64,000 nt of DNA from Stictocephala bisonia (GCA_035578905.1 JAQJVL010000292.1:112001-176000), one strand, 5' to 3'; shown: positions 10,156 through 18,413, numbered from the stretch's first letter. A program made the numbers and translations. The notes: a model not told the origin generated them from the sequence alone.

Positions 10156-10340
10156 ACACTTTGACTGTCAAGGGTCGATGATATCGGCTTTGTAGTTAGT
10201 ATCCAGAACCGCCGAGGGTTGAACTCAGCGCAATGCACTGTCATACCAAAACCGCTCCGAGACGATCTAATCGGATTTTAGTAATGTTTCCACAGTTTCG
10301 TTATTTATAGAAGTAAATGGTATATCACGTAGAAGGGGCA
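10156..10340. mobile_element. Possible piggyBac-like terminal fragment
   Basis: TTAA followed by CACTTTGACTGTCAAGGGTC resembles a piggyBac-like left end. No opposite end or transposase was found. Confidence 0.3.
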
Positions 10341-11162
10341 TAGGTCCTCTTTAAGACAATAGCCTTAACAATGTTTATTTAATTTAGTAAATTATCATAC
10401 GATAGCAAAAATTATTGACATTGTTAATAAGCTGTATATAGTGTTGAATAAACTTGTTATTACTTATTTTAAACTTAGAGTGTTTCAGTTATTTTTTTAT
10501 ATTTTGTGATGGAACTTACATTTTCTCACGCACTCCTGGGAATCTTTGAATTGTATTTTGAGATAAATAACGGGGTGTTGTCATTAATTTGTGTTAAATC
10601 AACTTTTTAATTACATTTCAGGCACTTCTTGAACAATACATTACAAATTACAAGTCCAAATTGTAGGTCAAGGTCATCTAAATCTTATAAAAAAAAAAAA
10701 AAATATAATGGAAGGTTGTTTTATGAAGGTAGTAAGAGATAACGGTTAGCCAAAATATTATTATCCAGCACGGGCATTAATCCAATGCTGCATAACAAGC
10801 CTTCCGTTAGCTTTTACAATCTTCAAGTGTTGTAAATATGTTCTGATGCCTCAGATCCTCAACCGCAAAATTGGGTACTATTGAATCTTAAGCATCAGTG
10901 TTTTGTATATGAATAATCATATACATGTAGATGTTTATAAAAAAATAAAAAAAGGTGTGCTGTTTGTATGTGTGCTCCACCAGACTACTTAGATGCAAAA
11001 CCAAAACATGCAATATATCCAGACTACTTAGATGCTAACCCAAAACATGCAATATATCTACTAAAGCAAGCATGCACTAACTATATATAAGTTAAGAGTA
11101 AAGAATAATGTAAGGCGCTGAAAAAGAAAACAACTGATTAGTATATTAATACACAATTATGA

Positions 11163-11203
11163 CAGAGTGTTGGGTGGTTTGAAGGCCTCAGAACAACACT
11201 CTG
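11163..11203 (-). ncRNA. Stem-loop gamma, loop family 1
   Basis: Perfect 10-bp arms CAGAGTGTTG/CAACACTCTG. The 21-nt loop starts UUCUGAGGCC and ends AAACCACC, like alpha, although the arms are unrelated. Confidence 0.65.
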
Positions 11204-11227
11204 CCGGACAGATAGCAGGTAGGATGA

Positions 11228-11266
11228 ACTTTGTTGGATGGTTTGCGGGCCTTAGAACAACACAGT
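11228..11266 (-). ncRNA. Stem-loop beta, loop family 1
   Basis: Arms of 9 bp with one mismatch, a different sequence from alpha and gamma. The 21-nt loop starts UUCUAAGGCC and ends AAACCAUC. Confidence 0.55.
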
Positions 11267-11366
11267 GCAGGGATTGGGTTTTGGAAGGTAAGATTGAGGA
11301 AGGGTGAAGCGGTGCTCACGACCCCCAGCGGTATTCTCGAGAAGACTCAAACATAAAGTGGCTTTT

Positions 11367-11413
11367 CAACAGACTGATGGGTGGTTTTCGGGCCTCAGAA
11401 CATCAATCTGTTG
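11367..11413 (-). ncRNA. Stem-loop alpha, loop family 1
   Basis: 13-bp arms CAACAGATTGATG and CATCAGTCTGTTG on the minus strand, with one U·G pair that would be C×A on plus. The 21-nt loop starts UUCUGAGGCC and ends AAACCACC. Confidence 0.65.
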
Positions 11414-11434
11414 AGGATAGACAGTAAGCAAGGA

Positions 11435-11524
11435 TAAGCCATTTGAGCCGGTTTGGTGTCCGTAAACAAATAACTTAAGGAAAAAAGTCATTGAGCCGGT
11501 TTGGTGTCCGTACACAAATGACTT
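11435..11524 (-). ncRNA. Stem-loops delta and epsilon, loop family 2
   Basis: Two neighbouring hairpins share the loop block GAGCCGGTTTGGTGTCCGTA (plus strand). Epsilon has 8-bp arms AAGTCATT/AATGACTT. Delta has 10-bp arms that contain two U·G pairs on the minus strand and two C×A clashes on the plus strand, again pointing to a minus-strand RNA. Confidence 0.55.
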
Positions 11525-11760
11525 AAGGAAAAGGTGATAGGAGAGAGATGTCTGAGCCAACTCTGGATTAGCTGCTATCCTGGAGCGAGCTGTGGATGGG
11601 CTGCAGTCCTGGGTGGGATGTCTGAGCCAACTCTGGATTAGCTGTGGGCAGGCGGGCAGGCAGAGGTTCTGGAGTGGGCTGCTTGAAGAGGCGCTGATCT
11701 AGGAGATGTTGATCTGGCAGTGGAGCTTGAAGAAGTGATACCGTCTTCAAGGTGTGCGCG

Positions 11761-11789
11761 TATATATAGAGCTCGCGAGAGTGGGGGGT
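11761..11789 (-). promoter_or_regulatory. TATA box and C-rich block of the structured-RNA unit
   Basis: TATATATA on the minus strand with ACCCCCCACT about 12 bp upstream, the same order as in the promoters of genes B, D and E. Confidence 0.55.
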
Positions 11790-12057
11790 CTCTTCTTATT
11801 GGTTGTTTTATTTTATTTTTATTCCATTCCAACGGTTAAAGACCAAATTATAAACATGTTACCTAATACATATAAAATATGATTTCAGTGTAAAAGCTAT
11901 GAATAAAAAATAATAACTATACCGCAAACCATAGACGAATAACCAGTGTATAACTAAGAAGGAGGGGGCAGCGAGCATGCATCTTCTAATAAATGTTAGA
12001 CTGTCATTGTCATTGTTTTGTAAGTAGGTCAAGGTCATTCATTATTTAAAAATGTTA

Positions 12058-12115
12058 GGCCCTGAAAAGGGCCGTTTGGGCCCTGAAAAGGGCCGTTTGG
12101 GTCCTGAAAAGGACC
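12058..12115 (-). terminator. Three tandem histone-mRNA-type 3' stem-loops
   Basis: On the minus strand, three 16-nt stem-loops spaced exactly 21 bp (12100-12115, 12079-12094, 12058-12073): GGTCCTTTTCAGGACC, then GGCCCTTTTCAGGGCC twice. Each has a 6-bp stem and UUUC loop fitting the metazoan histone consensus GGYYCUUUUCAGRRCC with A-rich 5' flank (CAAAC). The first differs by a compensatory T-A for C-G pair. They begin 24 nt after the stop of the gene at 12140-12973, with no AATAAA between. No histone-downstream purine-rich element was recognised; TGACCTTGACC follows 20 nt after the last loop. Confidence 0.8.
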
Positions 12116-12139
12116 GTTTGATAGAATGGAAAGAAGGAT

Positions 12140-12973
12140 TTAAGGAAGTAGGGTGTTAGAGGGAGCAAGTCTCCACTCTGATGTCCCCAAGCTGTTGCGA
12201 ATAATATAGTGTCGCTTATTTGGATGTTCAGGGTTTATCAGTCCGCGAGGTAACTTTAGTTTGTAGCGTTTACCACTACATTCCACGGCTACTTCACGAT
12301 CTGAAATACGCTGGACATAGAAATAGCGTTTCCCGGATTTAAGCCGGTTTATTCGCAGCCGCTTGAGGGGAGTCGCCTTGATGGGGGTCGCCGTTGCTGC
12401 TTGAGGAACCGTTCGCTTCGGCTTGTGTTTGGCACACAATACTCCTCCAAGAGTGCTTGGCTTTCCGCATCTCTCGACTTTCTTGCCCCCGCGCAGGAAC
12501 AGGTGCGTGCAAGGAGGTCTGGAAGCTCTGCTCGCCTTCTGGCACTCTCTGAAGGCTTGCAGTTTCCTCGAAGACGGAGTGGGAGGTAGCGGAGACAGAA
12601 GAGACAGCGAAGACAAAAGAGATGAAGTGGCTGGTAGAGGGTGGGTAGTAGTCGAAGGCGGAGGCAGTGGTATTGTGGGAGATGCAGCGACTGGTAGAGG
12701 GCGGGCAGTAGTCGAAGGTAGTGGTATTGTAAGAGATGCAGCGGCTGGTAGAGAGCGGGCAGTAGTCGAAGGTGAAGGCAATATTGTAGCGATAGAGGAA
12801 GGAAATAGTCTTGGTTGAGGTAAACAGATTTTAGTAGGGAAAAGCTGCTTACGGCATCTTCCCAATTTTTGTAGGTCTATGTCGGCCGCCTCTAGAGCCT
12901 GCTTGTGGATACACCTCTGCGGGCGGCTTCCCAGACGTAGTGGCAAGGTTGGCTTTCTCACGCTGGGATCCAT
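12140..12973 (-). CDS. Pro/Ser-rich basic protein with a C-C-C-H zinc-type motif, 277 aa
   Basis: Unrecognised protein. An ATG at 12973 (MDPSVRKPT) is preferred over one 55 codons upstream (13138), because the upstream stretch holds a CCAATCAC box and a CCCCCCACT block like other promoters here. About residues 55-130 form degenerate Ser/Pro/Thr/Ala repeats (PSTTARPLP type). A zinc-type motif follows: CTHLFLRGGKKVERC, CGKPSTLGGVLC, AKH. This C-x13-C-x10-C-x2-H pattern with Gly and basic residues recalls short cysteine motifs in some large DNA virus proteins. The C-terminus is basic (KRLRINRLKSGKRYFYVQ), suggesting nucleic-acid binding. The 3' end has histone-type stem-loops instead of AATAAA. 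Codon use and GC content are higher than in the surroundings. Not a histone by sequence. Confidence 0.65.
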   Translation of the reverse strand: MDPSVRKPTLPLRLGSRPQRCIHKQALEAADIDLQKLGRCRKQLFPTKICLPQPRLFPSSIATILPSPSTTARSLPAAASLTIPLPSTTARPLPVAASPTIPLPPPSTTTHPLPATSSLLSSLSLLSPLPPTPSSRKLQAFRECQKASRASRPPCTHLFLRGGKKVERCGKPSTLGGVLCAKHKPKRTVPQAATATPIKATPLKRLRINRLKSGKRYFYVQRISDREVAVECSGKRYKLKLPRGLINPEHPNKRHYIIRNSLGTSEWRLAPSNTLLP

Positions 12974-13199
12974 GGCAGAAGACGGTGTGGTAGATGCTGG
13001 TGCTATGGTAGATGCTGGTAAGCAAATGATTCCTGCAGGCTGCGATCCTAGTTTTCTCAATTCAGTGGGGGGCGTGGCTTTGCTGTGATTGGTTGTTGAG
13101 GTTGCTCCAATCAGGAACAAGTAAATACAAACTTGCATCTCTGAAGGATCATTCTTGTTCTAAGAGATCATTAGGCCTAAGATCCACTACTTACGATTC

Positions 13200-13324
13200 C
13201 TAAAACCCTTTAATACATCTACTAGGATACAACTACGTTTAAGTCTAAAAAATGGTTCTAGTAACCAATACGAAAGCTTTTATCGTAAAGCTGGATTTTG
13301 AACCGACTTGCTTCAGTATTATTA

Positions 13325-13364
<40 letters not shown>

Positions 13365-13390
13365 GTAATAATATAAATTAGCTTGATGCA
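13200..13390. other. Spacer with (GT)n and a remnant of the arm spacer
   Basis: About 13200-13290 resembles the gene A-B spacer ('ccctttaatacatctact', 'accaatacgaaagctttta'), tying the central region to the arms. A (GT)n run lies at 13329-13368. Confidence 0.55.
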
Positions 13391-13735
13391 CTAGATACCT
13401 AACAGTAAAGGAAGGAAGATCAAGTATGCACTACATAACATTAAAGGAAGAGGGAAAAGTCCTGAAAGAAAAGTAAGCAGGACTGGTGTTCCGGAGTAGG
13501 CTGCTGTCCTTGACCAAGCTGCTTGAAGAGGTCGGAGACTTGCTGGGGCTATCTGAGGGGCCGGGTGGCTGAAGCGCCAATGACCTGTTCTAAGGGGCCG
13601 AGTGGCTGGAGCTGCGTAGCGCCAATGACCTGCTCCGTTGGCGAGCTTGAAGAAGTGATGTTTGCTTTCCTGTGTACAGGCTTGTAGGAGTGGGGAGCGT
13701 GTGAACGCGTGAAACTCCACCTGAGTTGAATGCTC
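13391..13735 (-). ncRNA. Second minus-strand unit sharing its leader with the structured-RNA unit
   Basis: Shares ATCACTTCTTCAAGCTC and CCTCTTCAAGCAGC with the 5' part of the unit at 10660-11770 and also has a CTCCCCACT block upstream. It contains a tandem pair of about 45 bp ('CAGGTCATTGGCGCT' twice) and a 3' splice site-like TTTTCTTTCAG. A 109-codon frame spans it, but its start is uncertain. Coding or non-coding is undecided. Confidence 0.35.
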
Positions 13736-14073
13736 GGTAAAGATGTCTAGACATCGGTTAAGGATGACTCGTATTGTTTACGTTCTGCAAAACTTATCTT
13801 TGAATAAGATTGTGCTCCTGTGTTAAGCCTTTGAATTCGACATTTGCTTCTATTCCCCCGGTCTTTTACGTAGCTTACTCATACATAGGAGGACGTAGCT
13901 TACTCATACATAGGAGGATGTAAGCTTGAGTAAGCACACTTTTTAAGCTTACTATGGTTTTTTTTACCTCTAGTTTCATTATTAATACACATATACATTT
14001 ACAAATGCACTATCTACCCACATGCACATATACATTTTCTATGCAACGCTCTAGTTTCGTTATTTTACCGGGT
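13720..14073. other. Arm-derived spacer fragments
   Basis: 13725-13830 matches 19110-19260 ('gagttgaatgctcggtaaag', 'tttgaataagattgtgct'), and 13860-14020 matches 17800-17900 ('cttactcatacataggagg', duplicated here). These are element-internal repeats and no gene is seen. Confidence 0.6.
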
Positions 14074-14230
14074 GATATACACTTTTGCGACGCTTGCTTG
14101 TATTTATGTCTTTTAGAAACTTCAAGAAGATGGAAGTATTACAAAAGAGTTTAATTCGTATTATTAAGAAAAATATATTCACCCTATTCCACATATTATT
14201 TGTACTAATCATATATGTTTTCTTCCTGTT
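14074..14230 (+). repeat. Partial copy of the gene C tail module spacer
   Basis: Matches 5500-5645 in reverse and 15260-15410 directly ('cttttgcgacgcttgcttg', 'ttcaagaagatggaagtatt'). Confidence 0.7.
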
Positions 14231-14366
14231 GTGTCTTTCTGTACTTTCATGTTTCTCTTCTTCCTTTTCTGTCTTTTCTGTAGCTGCATGTTTGCTTATG
14301 TTTTGAATGCTAAACAATAGTTTTTTTCTAAGTTTGGAATGATATTGATTATTATATACAAACTAG

Positions 14367-14881
14367 CTGTACCCGCCCGCTTCGCCGGTCATAATATTGA
14401 GTATGGTTTAGAACCTAATAGCTGAAAGAATTCGAGCATTTTTGCTTCTTCTACCAATATTAGATTTTTAGGAGGCATGTCATAAAAAGTAAACTGCAAA
14501 ACAAATAATTATTTATTTTTTATTTTCACGTTTCACCACATGTTTTAATTACCGAGGAAAAAAGGTTAACACCAAATACACATCACCTGATCAAGGTGAA
14601 ATGTAGAACTACAATAAATCAAAACATATACAGTACTGTTGTTGTGAGAACTTCAATCTGCTTATGGCATGTGAAACTACATTAAACCACACAGTCATAT
14701 GTTTTTTGTAAACAATTCAGATTCTCCATTTGAATAACATGGGATTTTTAGGAGCCCGTGGGGCGGGCCCCTGTGGACGGATCTGCATCAAACTTCACAG
14801 AAACCATCTCGGGAGTATACAAGACAACATCCTAAAGTTTCATGGCGATCGGTTGGATGGTTTGGCAGCGCATAAACTTCA

Positions 14882-14928
<47 letters not shown>

Positions 14929-14935
14929 ATACAAA
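14367..14935. mobile_element. Non-LTR-related element with (AT)n tail
   Basis: Starts ACTAGCTGTACCCGCCCGC, a common arthropod repeat start associated with RTE-type LINEs and their short derivatives, and ends in 'gcgcataaacttcaaac' followed by an (AT)n run (14888-14932). No reverse transcriptase remains. It splits the inner part of the right arm. Confidence 0.55.
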
Positions 14936-15100
14936 CATCCTCTTTTATAAATATAAATTATAATCATTTGTAGTACAGATGTTTTATAATTTTGACAACG
15001 ATTTTCCGCTTCGTTTAAATTACCTTGAACTTTATCTTTTTACTTTATAATTCATCACAATTAATAAGTTTTATAAGTAAAAGGATCTAGCGTTGGATGA
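14936..15100. repeat. Gene D-type 3' module (half palindrome) in the right arm
   Basis: Begins inside the 64-bp palindrome class (ATTTGTAGTACAGATG then TTTTGACAACG) and continues with the AT-rich spacer and 'aaaaggatctagcgttgg', fused to the gene C tail module. Confidence 0.6.
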
Positions 15101-15708
15101 TGTGTCATGGGTTTCAAGGTCAAGAGGAGTGTTTTTAAAAAAAACCTTCTTGCACATAACAAGTTCTTTCAAATTGTTCTGTACAAGAAGATTTTTTCTT
15201 TTTATTTTTTATTAATTTTTATTTACAAATGTACAACTTTAGTCTTCACCGCTACTATCACCAAAACACTTTTGCGACGCTTGCTTGTATTTATGTCTTT
15301 TAGAAACTTCAAGAAAATGGAAGTATTACAAAAGAGTTTAATTCGTATTATTAAAAATTTATATTTACCCTATTCCACATATTATTTTGTACTAATCATA
15401 TATGTTTTCTCTTTCAGGACAAAATGTTTTCTTCTTCCTGTTCTGTTTTACGATTTCCGCTTCGTTCAAAAGACCTTGAACTTTATCTTTTCACTTTATA
15501 ATTCATCGCAATTAATAAGTTTTTATAGTAAAAAGGATCTAAGGATCTAGCGTTGGATGATGTGTCATGGGTTTCAAGGTCAAGAGGAGTGTTTTTAAAA
15601 AAACCTTCTTGCACAGAACAAGTTCTTTCAAATTGTTCTGTACAAGAAGGTTTTTCCTTTTTTTTTTCTTTTTTATTTTTTATTAATTTTATTTACAAAT
15701 GTACAACT
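15100..15708. repeat. Gene C tail modules in the right arm
   Basis: Two terminator modules. The inner one (15107-15240) has a partly mismatched hairpin; the outer one holds the functional-looking hairpin (15599-15655). TCAAGGTCA occurs at 15114-15122 and 15574-15582, which is TGACCTTGA on the gene C sense strand. A plus-strand frame of 147 codons (15107-15550) crosses the module but is probably not a gene. Confidence 0.6.
15599..15655 (-). terminator. Gene C 3' hairpin (right)
   Basis: Mirror of 4799-4856, with 19-bp arms sharing CTTCTTGnACAGAAC. On the minus sense strand one U·G pair; on plus it is C×A. TGACCTTGA follows about 16 nt later. Confidence 0.8.
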
Positions 15709-16098
15709 TTAGTCTTCACCGCTACTATCTTCGCTGCTATCCTCAAATAACCTCTTCCTAACGTACAACAGCCTCCTGCAGCAGTTTGATCGACCCCTTT
15801 CAATATCGTTGACATTGAGGGAGGTTGTCGGTGTTGGCGGTGATGATGGACTGGGTGATCCAAAGCTGCACGAGGTTGTTGTTGAAATTGGAGTCCCAAT
15901 GTTCCACGACGTTTCCATGACAGGTGTTGTCGCCTGGCTGTTTGAGGTGGTGGAGGGTAGACTATCATCATCATCTGAAACGTTGTTGTTGATTTCAGCG
16001 ATGAAATCCATAGGGACGTCGTCCTCGTCTACTTCACTGTTGATGATATGAGGAATATTTACCCCTTTGTTGCAAAACACATTGTCGGTGGGAGCCAT
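15709..16098 (-). CDS. Gene C (right copy): acidic Ser/Thr-rich protein, 129 aa
   Basis: Identical in translation to 4359-4748. Start ATG at 16098, about 100 nt downstream of an AACCAATCAC box and the shared TGACGTCA (16211-16218) that it uses divergently from gene D. Acidic N-terminal third, Ser/Thr/Pro middle, and basic RRLL...KRLF followed by CK2-type acidic Ser tail. No homolog recognised. The full identity of the two copies, with neighbouring homopolymers differing in length, suggests recent duplication or homogenisation of the arms. Confidence 0.7.
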   Translation of the reverse strand: MAPTDNVFCNKGVNIPHIINSEVDEDDVPMDFIAEINNNVSDDDDSLPSTTSNSQATTPVMETSWNIGTPISTTTSCSFGSPSPSSPPTPTTSLNVNDIERGRSNCCRRLLYVRKRLFEDSSEDSSGED

Positions 16099-16210
16099 CT
16101 CAACGATATGAACTGTTTTACAAACTGCAACTCCTTAAGTAACGCAACAGTAAATGGAAGGGGAAATACTGAATTCTGTGATTGGTTAGTTAAGATACAT
16201 TACTCGATTG

Positions 16211-16218
16211 TGACGTCA
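16211..16218. promoter_or_regulatory. TGACGTCA between divergent genes C and D (right)
   Basis: Perfect palindromic CRE/ATF-type site in the 230-bp divergent promoter. Toward C lies GTGATTGGTTAG (CCAAT box in reverse); toward D lie two TTACTACCCCCAC repeats and a TATA box. Confidence 0.6.
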
Positions 16219-16234
16219 CCTACAAGAGCGGTTA

Positions 16235-16295
16235 GTTACTACCCCCACCTGGTCAGTTACTACCCCCACTTAAACAATTGTCAGTACTATATAAG
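16235..16295 (+). promoter_or_regulatory. Gene D promoter (right)
   Basis: Two AGTTACTACCCCCAC repeats 21 bp apart (C runs from 16242 and 16263), then TATATAAG at 16288-16295. The ATG is 44 nt from the start of the TATA box. Confidence 0.6.
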
Positions 16296-16331
16296 AACGT
16301 TGCTGTGTCCGGATTAGCATTATTGGGGGAT

Positions 16332-16604
16332 ATGGCTTCTACGCATTTGCCTGCTGCGCTTATAATCCTTAGAAGAAAAGCTAGCTCGAGGGAGGAGCTG
16401 GTAAAATGTAATAGAGAGTTTGCAGAGCTATTGGCCAAGTATACAGAAGTGTATGCTATGGTCGAGTATTCATGTACCACCGTACATGGTGTAGAGTGCC
16501 GTTATAGCAGCAAATTGACTAAAACATTGCTCCCCTTGTGGTCTATATCGTACACTAGAGGGTTTGACTTTCTAGCTGACATAACAATTTATGTAAAACC
16601 TTAA
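16332..16604 (+). CDS. Gene D (right copy): 90-aa protein of unknown function
   Basis: Intact copy, starting MASTHLPAALIILRRKASS and ending DITIYVKP. An in-frame TTG at 16278 would give 18 more residues but lies upstream of the TATA box, so the ATG is chosen. The order of features (LIIL..., ASSREEL.KCN, KYTEVY, YSC, GVECRYSS) can be laid against genes A and B (LVLL, AKSS, EALEKLN, KYGQHF, WSN, GPIYCICSD), so D may be a distant member of the same family; that is inference. No AATAAA is seen; a C run, a T run of about 38 and the 64-bp palindrome follow, then TGACCTTGA (16738-16746). Confidence 0.65.
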   Translation: MASTHLPAALIILRRKASSREELVKCNREFAELLAKYTEVYAMVEYSCTTVHGVECRYSSKLTKTLLPLWSISYTRGFDFLADITIYVKP

Positions 16605-16625
16605 ATTGTTTTGCCCCTCCCTCCC

Positions 16626-16661
<36 letters not shown>

Positions 16662-16662
<1 letters not shown>

Positions 16663-16725
16663 GAAAATGTTGTCAAAATATAATCATTTGTAGTACAGAT
16701 GTTTTATATTTTGACAACGATTTCC
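16662..16725. repeat. 64-bp AT-rich palindrome behind gene D (right)
   Basis: Arms TGTTGTCAAAATATAA and TTATATTTTGACAACG around a CATTTGTAGTACAGATG core. Takes the place of the GC-richer hairpins behind genes A, B and C. TGACCTTGA starts 12 nt after it on the gene D sense strand. Confidence 0.75.
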
Positions 16726-16921
16726 GCTTCGTTTAAATGACCTTGAACTTTATCTTTTTTACTTTATAATTCATCGCTATTAATAAGTTTTATAAGTAAA
16801 AGGATCTAAGGATCTAGCGATGGATGATGTGTCAAGCGCGGTTAGTTACTACCACCACTTACACAATTGTCCGTACTACATAAGAACGTTGCTGTGTCCG
16901 GATTAGCATTATTGGGGAGAT

Positions 16922-17171
16922 ATGGCTTATAATGCTTAGAAGAAAAAGCTAGCTCCAGGGAGGAGCTGGTGAAATGTAATAGAGAGTTTACAAGCTATTG
17001 ACCAAGTATACAGAAGTGTATGCTATGGTCGAGTATTCATGTACCACCGTAAATGTTGTAGAGTGTCGTTATAGCAGCAAATTGACTAAAACATTGCTCC
17101 CCTTGTGGTCTATATCGTACACTAGAGGGTTTGACTTTCTAGCTGACATAACAATTTATGTAAAACCTTAA
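16922..17171 (+). pseudogene. Decayed tandem copy of gene D (right)
   Basis: Matches gene D from the ATG through the stop with a deletion near the start and frame-breaking indels. The promoter copy upstream (16850-16900) has lost one C-rich repeat and its TATA reads CATAAG. Four C at the site where the left gene D has five G. Confidence 0.7.
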
Positions 17172-17194
17172 ATTGTTTGTTCCCTTTTTTTTTA

Positions 17195-17258
17195 GGAAAA
17201 TGTTGTCAAAATATAATCATTTGTAGTACAAATGTTATATATTTTGACAACGATTTCC
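17195..17258. repeat. 64-bp palindrome behind the decayed gene D copy (right)
   Basis: The best-paired member of the class: GGAAAA/TTTCC ends, TGTTGTCAAAATATA arms and a CATTTGtagtaCAAATG core. Confidence 0.75.
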
Positions 17259-17334
17259 TCTTAGTTTAAATAACCTTGAACTTTATAATTCATCGCAATT
17301 AATAAGTTTTATAAGTAAAAGGATCTAGCGATGG

Positions 17335-17500
17335 ATGATGTGTGTGATATGGGGGAATATTTTTCCCTTTGTTGCAAAACACATTGTCGGTGGGAGTCAT
17401 CTCAACTCCTTAAGTAACGCAACAGTAAATGGAAGGGGAAATACTGAATTCTGTGATTGGTTAGTTAAGATACATTACTTGATTGTGACGTCATCAGAAA
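17335..17500 (-). pseudogene. Fragment of the gene C promoter and first codons (right)
   Basis: Reading minus: TGACGTCA (17486-17493), AACCAATCAC, then a start region resembling gene C codons 4-12 (ACAATGTGTTTTGCAAC) with the ATG altered and no downstream body. Confidence 0.6.
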
Positions 17501-18086
17501 TTCTGCCTCGTATTATGATTTTAAATTATAAGGCTTTTTTAACAAAATATTTACACATTTCAAAAATGTATAAGCTTGGAAGTGTTAGAATTTTACCAGA
17601 AATAAAAAAGGTCTGCAATGAGATCTGAATGGTTGCCTGAATAATATCCTTATTGCTTTCTTTTGAATTTAAAAAATTCAGCCAAAACTATCTGCTCCCA
17701 AGCTGCACCAAACGAGTAATCCATAGCCAATTAAACTTTGAAAATTTGAAAAAATATACGGTTTTCATAACATTATCAGAAACGCTTCTATTACTCGGGT
17801 CTTTTACATAGCTTACTCATACATAGGAGGACGTAAGCTTGAGTAAGCACACTTTTTAATATTACTATAGCTTCGTGACCTCTAGTTTCGTTATTAATCA
17901 ACCGATTTCGTTCAAATTTAATACATATGCACTATCTAACCATAGTACAATATTTTATAAATAAAATCTCAGGACTTATCTGTCCCCCCCCCCACTTATC
18001 ATTTTACCGAGCGATATCGTTCAAGTTTGGCGAACATATATACTCATGCACTATCTATAACAAATATATTATATGCAACGTATCAG
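17501..18086. other. Right-arm spacer upstream of gene E
   Basis: AT-rich. Holds the 'cttactcatacataggagg' repeat with GCTTACTC/GAGTAAGC pair (about 17812-17848) and two diverged direct repeats of about 100 bp containing 'gcactatcta' and ending in a C run (17880-17995 and 18000-18095). No gene. Confidence 0.5.
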
Positions 18087-18139
18087 GACCCCCCCCTCCC
18101 CCTACCCCCCCCCCCCTCCCAAAACTTTTCATGTATAAA
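18087..18139 (+). promoter_or_regulatory. Gene E promoter (right): poly-C block and TATAAA
   Basis: A C-rich block (18087-18120) precedes TATAAA (18134-18139), 83 nt before the ATG. The same C-block then TATA order as the other genes. Confidence 0.5.
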
Positions 18140-18216
18140 TGAAGGTGTTTAATCCAATTTCTTGTAGTATTATCTCAGTTTTCGCAAGAGAGCGTATTTC
18201 TTAACTTGAAAAAACT

Positions 18217-18402
18217 ATGGATACCCAAGGTTTGGAAAATGTTCAGCACCAAATTGTTAGTTCTACAACTAATAGTGTACGAGATACAAGAGATTTATGT
18301 GAGACTATCACGCCACAGGATTTGCCTATACAAGTAATGGAGGTTGATAGCACAGTTAAAACTGATGCAGAGGCATTTATAGTCTTTTTGACAGGATTTT
18401 AG
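18217..18402 (+). CDS. Gene E (right copy): 61-aa protein of unknown function
   Basis: Identical in translation to 2055-2240. Acidic and polar, ending AFIVFLTGF. A remnant of its last codons occurs at about 19732-19790 ahead of gene B, so an E-A pair was duplicated and E then decayed in the B unit. No own poly(A) signal; gene A's TATA box follows within 40 nt. Confidence 0.5.
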   Translation: MDTQGLENVQHQIVSSTTNSVRDTRDLCETITPQDLPIQVMEVDSTVKTDAEAFIVFLTGF

Positions 18403-18413
18403 ACTTTTTTATC

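Larger units (their letters stand above)
10660..11770 (-). ncRNA. Minus-strand transcription unit with five structured stem-loops
   Basis: Read on the minus strand: a C-rich block (11780-11789), TATATATA at 11761-11768, then a sequence without a good ATG frame. An 8-bp hairpin CTTGAAGA/TCTTCAAG (11726-11751) lies near the presumed 5' end. Two stem-loops with a common GGTTTGGTGTCC loop block follow (11435-11477, 11485-11524), then three with another common 21-nt loop (11367-11413, 11228-11266, 11163-11203). A strong 3' splice site (TTTTCTTTTTCAG) ends near 11119. TGACCTTGACC, the end mark of the other units, occurs at 10668-10676. The loops are conserved while the arms differ and still pair, which favours a structured RNA. 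The only frame, 60 codons at 11568-11750, lacks an ATG. Confidence 0.55.

Noticed and set aside
12401..13088. Plus-strand frames opposite the zinc-motif gene (up to 131 codons)
   Set aside because: Explained by the GC-rich repeats of the minus-strand gene; no promoter or motif.
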